A DNA stretch of 44,692 bases from the NCBI GenBank assembly GCA_945906765.1, contig CAMDRF010000012.1, positions 1 through 44,692 on the forward strand, written 5' to 3'. This document shows positions 25,471 through 34,178 of this stretch, piece after piece. Position 1 is the first letter of the stretch. Each line of letters opens with the position of its first letter. Position numbers and translations under genes: made by a program. The stretch is from Nitrosovibrio sp. Nv4. Its GTDB lineage: Bacteria; Pseudomonadota; Gammaproteobacteria; Burkholderiales; SG8-39. Under the pieces are notes generated by a model. That model made no database searches, was not told where the DNA came from, and was given only the letters and a program-made list of their open reading frames with translations.

Positions 25471-25562
25471 CGCGTGGAATCGCGCACATCGCCTCCCAGA
25501 CAGGGCGCGTCGCCACCGCGACCTTCATCTTCGGAAATTCGATCACCGCTTGCCAGCGCACG
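25419..25562 (-). pseudogene. Possible C-terminal gene remnant between the Ldh2 gene and xerD
   Basis: Directly after the Ldh2-type stop, one frame reads RWQAVIEFPKMKVAVATRP and a neighbouring frame continues CLGGDVRDSTRWLLMHEAGADTFALKP before TGA at 25421-25419. Joined by one frameshift they look like the end of a real protein rather than random translation. No start codon with a ribosome site is seen and the N-terminal part is absent. It overlaps the proposed TTG start of xerD. In related genomes ogt can sit near xerD, but this fragment is not recognisably Ogt. Low confidence. Confidence 0.35.
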
Positions 25563-26573
25563 TCAAGCCGCGAGTTTCTCGATCTTCGCCAGCAGATCGT
25601 CGGCGATTTCAATGCCTTCGGCGCGCAGCTTGTGCTCGGAGGCGAAACGCCGCGACCCGGGCAGGCGCACGCCTTCGTCGGCGAGCATGGTAGTGATCAC
25701 GGTTTCGACGCGCTCGAAATAGCGGCTGTGCCCGGCGAGCGCGCCCGGGTCGATGGCGAGGAAGGCATGGCCGATCCTCGGCTTGTTGCCCTTCTCGGAG
25801 AAGAACGAATCCGCCTCGGGTCCGATCGCCGCGCCAGTGAGCGCCGCGCAGATGAGTTCGAAGGCGAGCGCGAGCATCGCGCCCTTGGCGCCGCCGATGG
25901 GAAAGAGGCTGCCATGCTCGATGGCCTCCTTGGGATCCGTGGTGGATTTTCCTTCACGGTCGAGCGCCCAGCCCTGCGGAATTTTCTCGCCCTTTTGCAT
26001 CGCCAGCATGATCTTGCCGCGCACGACGGTGGTGAGCGCGAGATCGATCACCAGCGGGTCGCGTCCGTTGCGCGGAAACGCGAAGGCAACCGGGTTGGTG
26101 CCGAAGAGCGCCTTCTTGCCGCCCCAGGCCGGGATCGCCGCCGGCGAATTGGTGAAGGCAACGCCGACCATGCCCGCCGCCGCCACCGGCAACAGGTGGA
26201 TGCCGAGCACGCCAACGTGCGCGCTGTTGCAAATGCCGGCGAAGCCGATGCCGTTGCGGCGCGCGCGCTGGATCACTTCCTCGATCGCCCAGGCGCTGGA
26301 TTCATAGGGCAGGCCGTCGCGGTTGTCGATCAGGCAGACCGCCGCCTTGTCCGAGGCCATCTTCGGGCGCGCGGCGCCGTCGGCGCGGCCGTTCTTCAGG
26401 AAGCTGCAGTAAATTGGTACGCGCGACATGCCATGCGTCGGCAGGCCGTGCTCCTCGGCGCGCACAAGGTGTTTCGCTGCCGCCTTGGCCATCAACGGGC
26501 TGGCGCCGGATTTTTCAAGGGCATTTCGTGCAAGGCGCAGCAATTCGCCTGCTTTCTTCTTCATAATACTCAT
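25563..26573 (-). CDS. Malate/L-lactate dehydrogenase family (Ldh2) oxidoreductase
   Basis: A 336-residue NAD(P)-dependent 2-hydroxyacid dehydrogenase of the Ldh2/YlbC/ComC type, unrelated in fold to classical LDH. Landmarks are LVRAEEHGLPTHGMSRVP (catalytic His), NSAHVGVLGIHLLP, TNSPAAIPAWGGKKALFGTNP and GGAKGAMLALAFELI. Start ATG 26573 or ATG 26564; neither has a good ribosome site. It is divergent from the hydrolase gene across 18 bp, so its promoter must lie within that gene. Substrate (malate, lactate, sulfolactate or ureidoglycolate types) not resolvable. Confidence 0.88.
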   Translation of the reverse strand: MSIMKKKAGELLRLARNALEKSGASPLMAKAAAKHLVRAEEHGLPTHGMSRVPIYCSFLKNGRADGAARPKMASDKAAVCLIDNRDGLPYESSAWAIEEVIQRARRNGIGFAGICNSAHVGVLGIHLLPVAAAGMVGVAFTNSPAAIPAWGGKKALFGTNPVAFAFPRNGRDPLVIDLALTTVVRGKIMLAMQKGEKIPQGWALDREGKSTTDPKEAIEHGSLFPIGGAKGAMLALAFELICAALTGAAIGPEADSFFSEKGNKPRIGHAFLAIDPGALAGHSRYFERVETVITTMLADEGVRLPGSRRFASEHKLRAEGIEIADDLLAKIEKLAA

Positions 26574-26591
26574 TCTAAAGGAGGAACACCC

Positions 26592-27263
26592 ATGGGCAAG
26601 TTCATTGATCTCAGCGCTTCCGACAGCCACAAGTTCGCCGCTTACCTCGCTACGCCTTCCGGCAAGCCACGCGGCGGCGTAGTCGTGATTCCGGAAATCT
26701 TCGGCGTCAACAGCCACATCCAGCAGACCACCGACGGCTTCGCCGCCGACGGTTACCTCGCGATATCGCCCGCGATGTTCGACCGCGCGCAGCGCCACTA
26801 CGACACCGGCTACTCGCAACCGGAAATCGAGGCCGGCGTCGCCATCATGCAAAAACTCGACCCCAAGCACAGCATGATGGACGTGCAGGCGGCGATCGCC
26901 GAGGCCGCCAAGGGCGGCAAGGTGGGCATCGTCGGCTATTGCTACGGCGGCACCGTGGCCTGGATGGCTTCGGCGCGCGCCACCGGCCTCGCCTGCTCGG
27001 CGCCCTACTACGGCGGCGGCATGCACGGCCTGATCGGCGAAAAGCCCAAGGTGCCCGTGATGTGCAATTTCGGCGAAGCCGACCATTCCCCCACGCTCGC
27101 GCAGGCGAAGGAGATCGTCACCGCGCACCCGGAGATCTCGGCGCACTTCTACGCCGGCGCCGGCCACGGCTTCAACTGCGATCAGCGCGGCTCCTGGAAC
27201 GCCGAAGCGGCCAAGCTCGCGCGCAGCCGCACCATCGATTTCTTCCGCAAGCATCTCGGCTGA
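26592..27263 (+). CDS. Dienelactone hydrolase family protein
   Basis: A 223-residue alpha/beta hydrolase with the DLH pattern: VVVIPEIFGVNSHIQ, the nucleophile elbow GYCYGG (Cys), the Asp in FGEADHS and the catalytic His in AGHGFNC. It could hydrolyse a lactone in ring-cleavage catabolism, or another ester. A very strong Shine-Dalgarno (AAAGGAGG) precedes the ATG. First of a two-gene plus-strand operon with the MDR reductase 11 bp downstream. Confidence 0.92.
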   Translation: MGKFIDLSASDSHKFAAYLATPSGKPRGGVVVIPEIFGVNSHIQQTTDGFAADGYLAISPAMFDRAQRHYDTGYSQPEIEAGVAIMQKLDPKHSMMDVQAAIAEAAKGGKVGIVGYCYGGTVAWMASARATGLACSAPYYGGGMHGLIGEKPKVPVMCNFGEADHSPTLAQAKEIVTAHPEISAHFYAGAGHGFNCDQRGSWNAEAAKLARSRTIDFFRKHLG

Positions 27264-27274
27264 GCCGCAAACCC

Positions 27275-28294
27275 ATGCCCTCCAACCGGCAGTTCCGCCT
27301 CGCAGCCCGACCCGTCGGGCTGCCGAAGCACAGCGACTGGAAACTCACCACCGAGGCAGTGGCCGATCCGGCCGACGGACAGGTCCTCGTCAAGGTGCTG
27401 CAGCTCTCGCTCGACCCGGCGATGCGCGGCTGGATGAACGAGGGCCGCAGCTACATCCCGCCGGTCGGCATCGGCGAGGTGATGCGCGCGGGCGGCGTGG
27501 GCAAGGTGGTCGCCTCGAAAAATCCGAAATTCTCCGTCGGCGACCACGTCGCCGGCGGCTTCGGCATCCAGGAATACTGCCTCGTCGATGCCAAAGACCT
27601 GGCGCGCGTCGGCCTGCACCCGATCGACCTGCGCCTCGGCACGCTGCAGCAATGGCTGAACGCGCTCGGCATGCCGGGCATGACCGGCTATTTCGGGCTG
27701 CTCGACATCGGGCAGCCGAAGGCAGGCGAGACGGTGGTGGTCTCGGGCGCCGCCGGCGCGGTCGGCCAGACCGTCGGCCAGGTAGCGCGCATCAAGGGCT
27801 GCCGCACGGTGGGCATCGCAGGCGGCAAGGCGAAATGCGATTTCGTCGTCCAGGAACTGAAGTACGACGCCTGCATCGACTACAAGGACGGCAGCCTGAA
27901 AGATGGCCTGAAGGCGCACTGCCCGAAGGGCGTGGACATCTACTTCGACAACGTCGGCGGCGAGATCCTCGATACCGTGCTCACGCGCATCAACCGCGGC
28001 GCGCGCATTGTCATCTGCGGCGCCATCTCGCAGTACAACAATACGACCCCCGTGAAGGGCCCCGCCAACTACCTGTCGCTGCTCGTCAACCGCGCCCGCA
28101 TGCAGGGCATGGTGGTGTTCGACTACGCCGACCGCTACGGCGTGGCGGTGAAGGACATCGCGCAGTGGATGAAGGAAGGCAAGTTCGTCTCGCGCGAGGA
28201 CGTGGTCGAAGGCATCGACACCTTCCCCGACACGCTGAACAGGCTGTTCAGTGGCGAGAACTTCGGCAAGCTGGTGCTAAAAATCGCGGACTAG
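27275..28294 (+). CDS. NADP-dependent zinc-free MDR reductase (CurA/prostaglandin-reductase-like)
   Basis: A 339-residue medium-chain reductase with the order of the leukotriene/curcumin reductase group: LSLDPAMRGWMNE near the N-terminus, GMPGMTGYFGLLDIG, the nucleotide loop VVVSGAAGAVGQTVGQVARIKG and YFDNVGGEILD. No zinc-binding Cys/His set is present. These enzymes reduce the C=C bond of alpha,beta-unsaturated ketones or aldehydes using NADPH. ATG 27275 lies 11 bp after the hydrolase stop. The 3' end overlaps the convergent flavoprotein gene by 18 bp. Confidence 0.93.
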   Translation: MPSNRQFRLAARPVGLPKHSDWKLTTEAVADPADGQVLVKVLQLSLDPAMRGWMNEGRSYIPPVGIGEVMRAGGVGKVVASKNPKFSVGDHVAGGFGIQEYCLVDAKDLARVGLHPIDLRLGTLQQWLNALGMPGMTGYFGLLDIGQPKAGETVVVSGAAGAVGQTVGQVARIKGCRTVGIAGGKAKCDFVVQELKYDACIDYKDGSLKDGLKAHCPKGVDIYFDNVGGEILDTVLTRINRGARIVICGAISQYNNTTPVKGPANYLSLLVNRARMQGMVVFDYADRYGVAVKDIAQWMKEGKFVSREDVVEGIDTFPDTLNRLFSGENFGKLVLKIAD

Positions 28295-29992
28295 CAGCGA
28301 TTCGCCAGGCTTCACGCGCGTGAAGGCCACGGCCTTGGTTTCGGCGACCAGTTTTCCGGCCTGCATGCGCATGCTCGTGTAGGCCGAGCGCTCCAGCGGC
28401 CCGGCTTCGGGGAAATCCTCGCGGAAGTGTGCGCCGCGCGAGTCGGTGCGCGCGAGCGCCGCTTCGGCGATGACGCGGCTGGTCTGCACCAGGCTCTTCA
28501 GGTTGAGCCAATCGTGCCAGGTGAGATTGAACGCACGGTTCGTGTCCGCGATTCCGGAGTCGTTCAGTTCTGTTTCCAGCGCGTTCAGTTCGGCCAGCGC
28601 GGCGCGCAATCCGGTTTCATCGCGGATGATGCCGACCTTCTGCCACATCACGTCGTAGAGACGCTCGCGGACGGGCTCGAGCGAGCCGTGCGACTTGGAA
28701 ACCCTGGGTTCGCAGGCTTGAACGGCCTTTTCCACCGAAGCCATGTCGGGTTCCCGAAAACCTTCCTTGCGAATCCACTCCGCCATCACGTCGCCCGCCA
28801 CGGCGCCGAACACGGTCGAGTTCGCGACGCCGTTGCCGCCGAGGCGATTGGCGCCGTGCACGCCACCCGCGTCCTCGCCGGCGACATAGAGACCCTTCAG
28901 TTCCGTGCTGCAGTCGGCGGAGAACTCGACGCCGCCCATCATGTAGTGCGCGGTCGGCACGACTTCCACGAGGCCGCCCACGAGGTCAAAGCCGCAATCG
29001 GCGCAGCGCTCGACCATGCCCTTGAACTGGTTCCTCACCAGATCGTGATTCAAATGATTCATGGAAATGAACAGGCCGCCATTCGGGCTGGTCTTTCCCG
29101 CCCGCATCTCCGAATACATCGCCCGCGAGACGAAATCGCGCGTCGCGCGCTCGGCCTTCGGGTCGTAGTTCGGCATGAAGCGTTCCTTGGCGCCGTTGAG
29201 CAGGTAACCGCCCGCGCCGCGCAGGCCCTCTTCGAGCACCGTGCCGGTCATGCGCGTATGCGTGCCCGCGTACAGGCCCGTGGGATGGAACTGCACCATT
29301 TCCATGTCGCGCAGCGGCAGCCCGGCACGCAGCGCCATCGCCAGGCCGTCGCAGCTCTTGTCGCCCGAAGGCGTGTGGTACTTGTACATGGTCGGCCCGC
29401 CGCCCGTGGCGAGCAGCACCGCCTTGGCGCGCACCAGCATGTACTCGCCCGTGCGCATGTCGATAAAAAGGACGCCAGCGATTGCAGAATTACTTTTATC
29501 TTTAATTAATTCAACAGCCCTGAATTCCTCAAGTCGATTGATCTTGCGCGCCCAGACCTGCTCGGCGAGGCGGTTGATGATCTCGATGCCGGTCAGGTCG
29601 CCCTTGTGCACCGTGCGGTCGAACGTCTGTCCGGCGAAGGCCTTCTGGTGCACCGTGCCATCCGGGTTGCGGTCGAAGAAGCAACCGAGCTCGTTTTCCA
29701 GCTCGCGGATTCTTTCGATCGCCAGCGTCACCAGCTTCCAGGCGAGTTCCTGGTCGGGCAGCCACTTGCCGCCTTCGATGGTGTCCATGAAGTGGCGCTC
29801 GATGGAGTCTTCCTTCGCCAGCGCGACGTTGTAGCCGCCCTGCACCATGCGCGTGCAGCCGCTCTTGCCGAGCAGGCCCTTGACCGCGACCGTGATCGAA
29901 AGCGATGGATCTGCCTTATGCGCGTGCAGCGCGGCGAACAGGCCCGCCCCTCCCGAGCCGAGGATCAGGATGTCGGTATCAAGCGAGCGCAC
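28277..29992 (-). CDS. Fumarate reductase/succinate dehydrogenase-type flavoprotein subunit
   Basis: A 571-residue FAD subunit with the N-terminal loop ILILGSGGAGLFAALHA, GKSGCTRMVQGGYNVA, LATGGG, the active-site HPTGLYAGTH region with the following Arg, HYMMGGVEF and GLYVAGEDAGGVHGANRLGGN. It interconverts succinate and fumarate, or reduces a related enoate. It is the last gene of the 37299-28277 operon, its ATG overlapping the TRAP permease gene by 14 bp, while the matching FrdB, C and D genes are the first ones. An AT-rich patch (about 29466-29528) encodes VELIKDKSNSAIAG with rare TTA. Confidence 0.93.
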   Translation of the reverse strand: MRSLDTDILILGSGGAGLFAALHAHKADPSLSITVAVKGLLGKSGCTRMVQGGYNVALAKEDSIERHFMDTIEGGKWLPDQELAWKLVTLAIERIRELENELGCFFDRNPDGTVHQKAFAGQTFDRTVHKGDLTGIEIINRLAEQVWARKINRLEEFRAVELIKDKSNSAIAGVLFIDMRTGEYMLVRAKAVLLATGGGPTMYKYHTPSGDKSCDGLAMALRAGLPLRDMEMVQFHPTGLYAGTHTRMTGTVLEEGLRGAGGYLLNGAKERFMPNYDPKAERATRDFVSRAMYSEMRAGKTSPNGGLFISMNHLNHDLVRNQFKGMVERCADCGFDLVGGLVEVVPTAHYMMGGVEFSADCSTELKGLYVAGEDAGGVHGANRLGGNGVANSTVFGAVAGDVMAEWIRKEGFREPDMASVEKAVQACEPRVSKSHGSLEPVRERLYDVMWQKVGIIRDETGLRAALAELNALETELNDSGIADTNRAFNLTWHDWLNLKSLVQTSRVIAEAALARTDSRGAHFREDFPEAGPLERSAYTSMRMQAGKLVAETKAVAFTRVKPGESLLVRDF

Positions 29993-32009
29993 GGGGCTTG
30001 CGCATCAACTGCAGTGCCACGACCACCGCCACCAGCGCGAAGCCGATCGCGTCGAACATCGCCTTTGGATACACCAGCAGGAAGCCGGCCGCGATCAGCA
30101 TCCACCGCTCGGCGAGACTGGTGCGCCTGAACAGCCAGCCCTGCAGGCCGCCGGCGAGCGCCGCGATGCCGATCGCGGCCGTAAACGTCACCATGGCGAT
30201 CGCGCCCCAGTCGGCGTTCGCCAGCGTCTTCATCGAACCCGTGAGCAGGAGGCCGGTGCCGCTCGGGTCGAGCACGAACATGAACGGCACGAGGAACGCG
30301 GGCGCGGTGTACTTCCAGCACTGCAGCGTGGTCTTGTAAGGGTCGCCGCCGGTGATGGCCGCTGCCGCGAACGGCGAGAGCGCCGTCGGCGGCGAGACTT
30401 CCGACAACACCGCGTAGTAGAAGATGAACATGTGCGCCGCGTACTCGGGAACCTTGAGCGCGATCAGCGCGGGGGCGGCGATCACCGCGCAGATGATGTA
30501 GCTCGCGGTCACCGGCACCGCCAGGCCGACGATCCAGACGATCAGCGCGGTGTAGATGGCGGTGAGCAGCAGCGAGTTGCCGGCGTAGGCGAGCACGATC
30601 GAGCTGAACTTCAGGCCGAGGCCGGTCAGCGTGACCACGCCGACGATGAGGCCCGCGCCCGCGCAGGTCGCCGCGACGTTGAGCACCGCCCGCGAGCCGC
30701 CGTCGAGGGACTTGGCCAGGCCGGAGCCGGCGATGCCGCGCCAGGCAGGGATTTTCCCCTGGAAAATCTCGTACGGAATGAGCGTGCAATCGCGGCGCAG
30801 GAAGCTGGTGAGGAGAGCCACCACGGTCGCCCAGAACACCGACAGCTCGGGCGAAAAGCCCATCAGCATGAAGGCGACGATCGAGACCAGCGACAGGAAA
30901 TGGAACCAGTACTTCTTCGTCAGGCTCCAGGCGGACTCGACCTGCGCGAACTGCACGTCCTTCATGCCGAACTTGCGCACGTCGATCTCGACCATGATGA
31001 ACAGCGCCAAGTAAAAAAGGAGGGTCGGGATGGTCGCCATCAGGACCACGTCCAGGTACGAGATCTTGAGGAACTCGGCAATGAGGAATGCGGCCGCCCC
31101 CAGCACCGGCGGCGAGATGATCGCCCCCAGCCCGCCCGCCGCCAGCAGCCCGCCCGCTTCGTTTTTGCTGTAGCCGACCTTGGCGAGCATCGGCGCGGCC
31201 ACCGCGCCCAGCGTCACCGTGGTCGCGACCCCGGATCCCGAGGGGCCGCCGAGCAGGAAGGAGGCCAGCGTCACCGTGCGCCCCGCGCTGGTCGGCTTGC
31301 CGCCCATGGCCGCGAACGAAAAATCGATGTAGAACTTTCCGGCGCCGGAGAATTGCAGGAACGCGCCGTAGATGGTGAACAGGATGATCAGCGTCGAGGA
31401 GACGTTGATGGCGGTGCCGTAGATCCCCTCCAGCGTCATGTACATGTGGCCGATGAGGCGCGGCAGCTCATAGCCCTTGTGCGTCCAGGGCGCTGGCAGG
31501 TACTCGCCGAAGAACGCGTACGCGAGGAAGCAACAGGTGACGAACGGCAGGATCCAGCCGGTGGTGCGCCGCATCGCTTCCAGGATCAGCAGTACCAGCG
31601 CGACGCCGAAGGCGATGTCCCAGTCGTTGGGCACGATGGAACGGTCGAAGAACTCGTCGCCGCCCGCGATCAGGTAGACCGTGGTCGCCACGCCCGCCGC
31701 CGCCAGCAGCCAGTCCCACCACATGACGCGGTGCCGGAAGCGCCGGGCCACCGGGAAAATCAGGAACGAGAGCAACAGCACGAAGGCGACGTGGATCGCG
31801 CGCAGGTGCTCCGGGCGGACGATGGCGTAGGCGGTATAGAGATGGAACAGCGACATCACGACCGTCACCGTGGTGATGAAGGCGGCCAGCCAGCCCGAGT
31901 GCTTGTTCTGCACCCCCTCTTCGCGCTCGATCATCTTCTCGGCGCGCTCGAGCGCCTCGGCGCTGACCTCTGCCGCGGGCTTGTGCAGCAGCGTGACGTC
32001 TTCGCTCAT
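29979..32009 (-). CDS. TRAP transporter permease, fused small and large membrane subunits (4TM/12TM type)
   Basis: A 676-residue membrane protein joining DctQ-like (about residues 40-200) and DctM-like parts, the form that works with TAXI receptors. Landmarks are LLGGPSGSGVATTVTLGAVAAPML, LLAAGGLGAIISPPVLGAAAFLIAE and the later YYAVLSEVSPPTALSPFAAAAITG. The first 40 residues are cytosolic and charged. It moves an organic acid into the cell using an ion gradient. The neighbours point to a C4-type dicarboxylate, but TAXI systems are diverse. An intrinsic terminator lies between it and the receptor gene. Confidence 0.95.
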   Translation of the reverse strand: MSEDVTLLHKPAAEVSAEALERAEKMIEREEGVQNKHSGWLAAFITTVTVVMSLFHLYTAYAIVRPEHLRAIHVAFVLLLSFLIFPVARRFRHRVMWWDWLLAAAGVATTVYLIAGGDEFFDRSIVPNDWDIAFGVALVLLILEAMRRTTGWILPFVTCCFLAYAFFGEYLPAPWTHKGYELPRLIGHMYMTLEGIYGTAINVSSTLIILFTIYGAFLQFSGAGKFYIDFSFAAMGGKPTSAGRTVTLASFLLGGPSGSGVATTVTLGAVAAPMLAKVGYSKNEAGGLLAAGGLGAIISPPVLGAAAFLIAEFLKISYLDVVLMATIPTLLFYLALFIMVEIDVRKFGMKDVQFAQVESAWSLTKKYWFHFLSLVSIVAFMLMGFSPELSVFWATVVALLTSFLRRDCTLIPYEIFQGKIPAWRGIAGSGLAKSLDGGSRAVLNVAATCAGAGLIVGVVTLTGLGLKFSSIVLAYAGNSLLLTAIYTALIVWIVGLAVPVTASYIICAVIAAPALIALKVPEYAAHMFIFYYAVLSEVSPPTALSPFAAAAITGGDPYKTTLQCWKYTAPAFLVPFMFVLDPSGTGLLLTGSMKTLANADWGAIAMVTFTAAIGIAALAGGLQGWLFRRTSLAERWMLIAAGFLLVYPKAMFDAIGFALVAVVVALQLMRKPRALA

Positions 32010-32020
32010 CCGTTCCCCTT

Positions 32021-32057
32021 AAACAAAAAGCCCCGCCAGCTGCCTGGACGGGGCTTT
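32021..32057 (-). terminator. Terminator/attenuator between TAXI receptor and TRAP permease genes
   Basis: On the minus strand AAAGCCCCG (32057-32049) pairs perfectly with CGGGGCTTT (32035-32027); a small inner CCAG/CTGG stem closes the loop, and the T-rich run TTTTTGTTT follows. It is 14 bp after the receptor stop. Partial read-through would give more receptor than permease. Confidence 0.88.
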
Positions 32058-32071
32058 GCTGCCCGGCAAGC

Positions 32072-33082
32072 TCACTTGCTCTTGGCGCCCTTCTCCGACT
32101 TGACCGCCTTATCCGGCCTGGCGCCCTTTTCCCCGATCTTGATCCCGATCTCCGCAAAGTACTTGATCGCGGCCGGATGCCAGGGAATCGACGAAGCCTC
32201 GGCCAGCTGATTCTCGGGCTTGAGGTTCACCGCCTCGGCGTGCACGCGCACCAGGTCGACGCGATTCTCCCAGAGCGCCTTGATGATCGCGTAGGCGGTC
32301 TTGTCGTCCATGTTCTGGTGCACGGTCAGCAGGTTGGTCACCGTGGCCGCCTGGTTGTCGCTGTCCATGCCCTTGTACATCCGCTGCGGGATGACGTCCT
32401 TGATGTAGATGTTGCCGTGCTTCTTGGCCATCTCCGGCACCAGGTGGGCGATGTCGATCATCTTGATTTTCGCGCCGGGTGAATTGGCGAGGTCGGTCAC
32501 CGCCGCGGTCGGCAGTCCGCCGACCCAGAAGAACGCGTCGATCTTGCGGTCCTTCAGCGCGTTTACTGATTCAGCGACGCCAAGCCGCTCGCGCCGCATG
32601 TCCTTGTCCTTGTCCAGGCCCGCGGCCTCGATGACACGGAACGCGAACACCTCGGTCGCGCTGCCGCCCGAACCGGTCGAAACGCGCTTGCCCTTCAGGT
32701 CCGTGATCTTCGCCACGCCGGCGCCCTCGACCGAAACCACGTGCATGCGGTTGGGGTACAGCACCGCGAGCGTGCGCACGGGAACCGGCTTGCCCGCGAA
32801 CTTGTCCTCGCCCCGGAGGGCATCGATGGCGGCATCGGCCTGGGTGAAGGCGATGTAGGGTTTGCCGGTGCCGATCAACTGCATGTTGGCGACCGAGCCG
32901 CCGGTCACCTCGGCGGTCGCCGTCATGCCGGGCACGCGTTTGGTCAGCAACGCGGCGAGGCCGCCGCCCATCGGGTAATAGACCCCGCCGGTGCCGCCGG
33001 TGGCAATGGAAATGTTCTGCGCCTGCGAGGCGCCGGCGAGCGCGATCAGCAGCGCGCCGGCGATACGAAAGTATGGCTTCAT
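32072..33082 (-). CDS. TAXI-family TRAP transporter solute receptor
   Basis: A 336-residue periplasmic receptor with a signal peptide (KPYFRIAGALLIALAGASQA, cleavage before QNISIATG), then the TAXI hallmark ATGGTGGVYYPMGGGLAALL, DLKGKRVSTGSGGSATEVFA, and IDAFFWVGGLPTAAV. The Lys-rich tail is unusual but short. ATG 33082 follows GGAG by 5 nt; longer in-frame starts enter the fumarase beta gene. It delivers the substrate to the fused permease downstream. Confidence 0.95.
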   Translation of the reverse strand: MKPYFRIAGALLIALAGASQAQNISIATGGTGGVYYPMGGGLAALLTKRVPGMTATAEVTGGSVANMQLIGTGKPYIAFTQADAAIDALRGEDKFAGKPVPVRTLAVLYPNRMHVVSVEGAGVAKITDLKGKRVSTGSGGSATEVFAFRVIEAAGLDKDKDMRRERLGVAESVNALKDRKIDAFFWVGGLPTAAVTDLANSPGAKIKMIDIAHLVPEMAKKHGNIYIKDVIPQRMYKGMDSDNQAATVTNLLTVHQNMDDKTAYAIIKALWENRVDLVRVHAEAVNLKPENQLAEASSIPWHPAAIKYFAEIGIKIGEKGARPDKAVKSEKGAKSK

Positions 33083-33111
33083 CTCTTCTCCAATCGAAAG
33101 GGTGGGGACAG

Positions 33112-33723
33112 TCAGGCCTTCACTCCGAGACTCGCGAGCGCCTTGGCACGGCGTCCCTGCGAATCGCTCCTTACCTGAGAGTACAGACTGCCGCCATGGC
33201 TGTCCATCGCCACCACCAGCGGCCCGAAGCCGCGCACGCGGAACTTCCATAGCGATTCCGGATGCAGATCATCTAGGTCTACGTCCTCGATCGTCTCGAT
33301 CCAGGTCGTTTCGAGCGCCGCTGCCCCGCCGACGATCGCGAGGTAGGCGCCGCCCAGCTCCCGCATGGCGCGCAGCGAATCCTCGCGCAGCCCGCCCTTG
33401 CCGATCACCAGCCGCACCCCGTTCTGCACCATCAGGGGGCGCGTGAAGCGCTCCATGCGGTCGCTCGTGGTGGTGCCAATGCAGGAGGGCGCGTAGCCCG
33501 CGGGATGCTCGGCGCTCTTCGCCACCTTCTTCACGTTGGGCGCCGTATGGATGACGGCGTGCCCGGCGAGGTCGAAGCGCGTCTTGCGGCCGCGGTCGAA
33601 CATGTGGATCTGCGTCGCGTCGCGGATGCCGTAGAGCGTGCCTTCGAGCGTCACCGTGTCGTCGACCTTCAGCGCGCGCGCCTGCGCCTCGCCGATCGGC
33701 ATGCGAAGGTCGTGGTGCGCCAT
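33112..33723 (-). CDS. Class I fumarase/tartrate dehydratase beta subunit (TtdB-like)
   Basis: A 203-residue C-terminal-domain subunit of the Fe-S hydro-lyases. It has GDTVTLEGTLYGIRDATQIHMF, HTAPNVKK, the signature GYAPSCIGTTTSDRMERF and GKGGLRE, ending with GPLVVAMDSHGGSLY. With the alpha subunit (34168-35043) it forms a heterodimer that hydrates fumarate or dehydrates malate, tartrate or a methylated analogue such as mesaconate; which one cannot be read from sequence. It is separated from the alpha gene by the chalcone-isomerase-like frame, 2 bp upstream. Confidence 0.94.
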   Translation of the reverse strand: MAHHDLRMPIGEAQARALKVDDTVTLEGTLYGIRDATQIHMFDRGRKTRFDLAGHAVIHTAPNVKKVAKSAEHPAGYAPSCIGTTTSDRMERFTRPLMVQNGVRLVIGKGGLREDSLRAMRELGGAYLAIVGGAAALETTWIETIEDVDLDDLHPESLWKFRVRGFGPLVVAMDSHGGSLYSQVRSDSQGRRAKALASLGVKA

Positions 33724-33725
33724 GG

Positions 33726-34178
33726 CTACTGCTTCCCGCCGAGCAGGGCGTTCTTCAGGTCCGGCTGCACGGGCCGCTCCCCCAGGCAGATGCGCAGCAG
33801 CGCGCGGTAGAAGTCCTCGCCCAGAATCGGCAGGCCCGTGGACTTCCCGTCCACGGTGACCGTGGTGCCGGCGGCGGACAACCAGTCGAGCGTGATGCGC
33901 ATGCCATTTTTCGCTTCCTTCATCTCCGCCATGATCGCGGCAAGCTGTTTCGCGCGCGGCTCGAGCGCCTTCATTTCGGCTTCGCTGTGGTTGTCCTTCA
34001 TGCCGTCCATCAGCGCATTCGCGCAGACCTGGAAAAACGCCCGCTTGCGCAGCCCCGCTCCATTCAGCACCAGCTGCTGGTCGGTATCGGCAAGGGTCAC
34101 GCCGGCCACTTCCGCGCCCGACGCGGAAAATGCGGCAGAAAATGCAATCAGGAACAGCAACAGGGTCCTAAAAACCAT
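33726..34178 (-). CDS. Chalcone-isomerase-like periplasmic protein with an apparent internal deletion
   Basis: A 150-residue protein with a signal peptide (VFRTLLLFLIAFSAAFSASGA) and the N- and C-terminal landmarks of bacterial chalcone-isomerase-like proteins (EVAGVTLADT, LVLNGAGLRKRAFFQV, NHSEAEMKAL, ILGEDFYRALLRICLGERPVQ, DLKNALLGG). Family members are about 185-195 residues. Between FFQV and ALMDGM about 35-40 residues with the KVY(V)A...LYLP and RV(A)LxMLR strands are missing, though the frame is kept. Its role is unknown even when intact. It overlaps the fumarase alpha gene by 11 bp. Probably non-functional. Confidence 0.75.
   Translation of the reverse strand: MVFRTLLLFLIAFSAAFSASGAEVAGVTLADTDQQLVLNGAGLRKRAFFQVCANALMDGMKDNHSEAEMKALEPRAKQLAAIMAEMKEAKNGMRITLDWLSAAGTTVTVDGKSTGLPILGEDFYRALLRICLGERPVQPDLKNALLGGKQ

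Noticed and set aside
29847-32210. A 787-codon plus-strand frame opposite the flavoprotein and TRAP genes
   Set aside because: Antisense shadow of the TRAP permease; composition (His/Arg/Asp/Gly-rich) is typical of a reverse-strand frame in GC-rich DNA.
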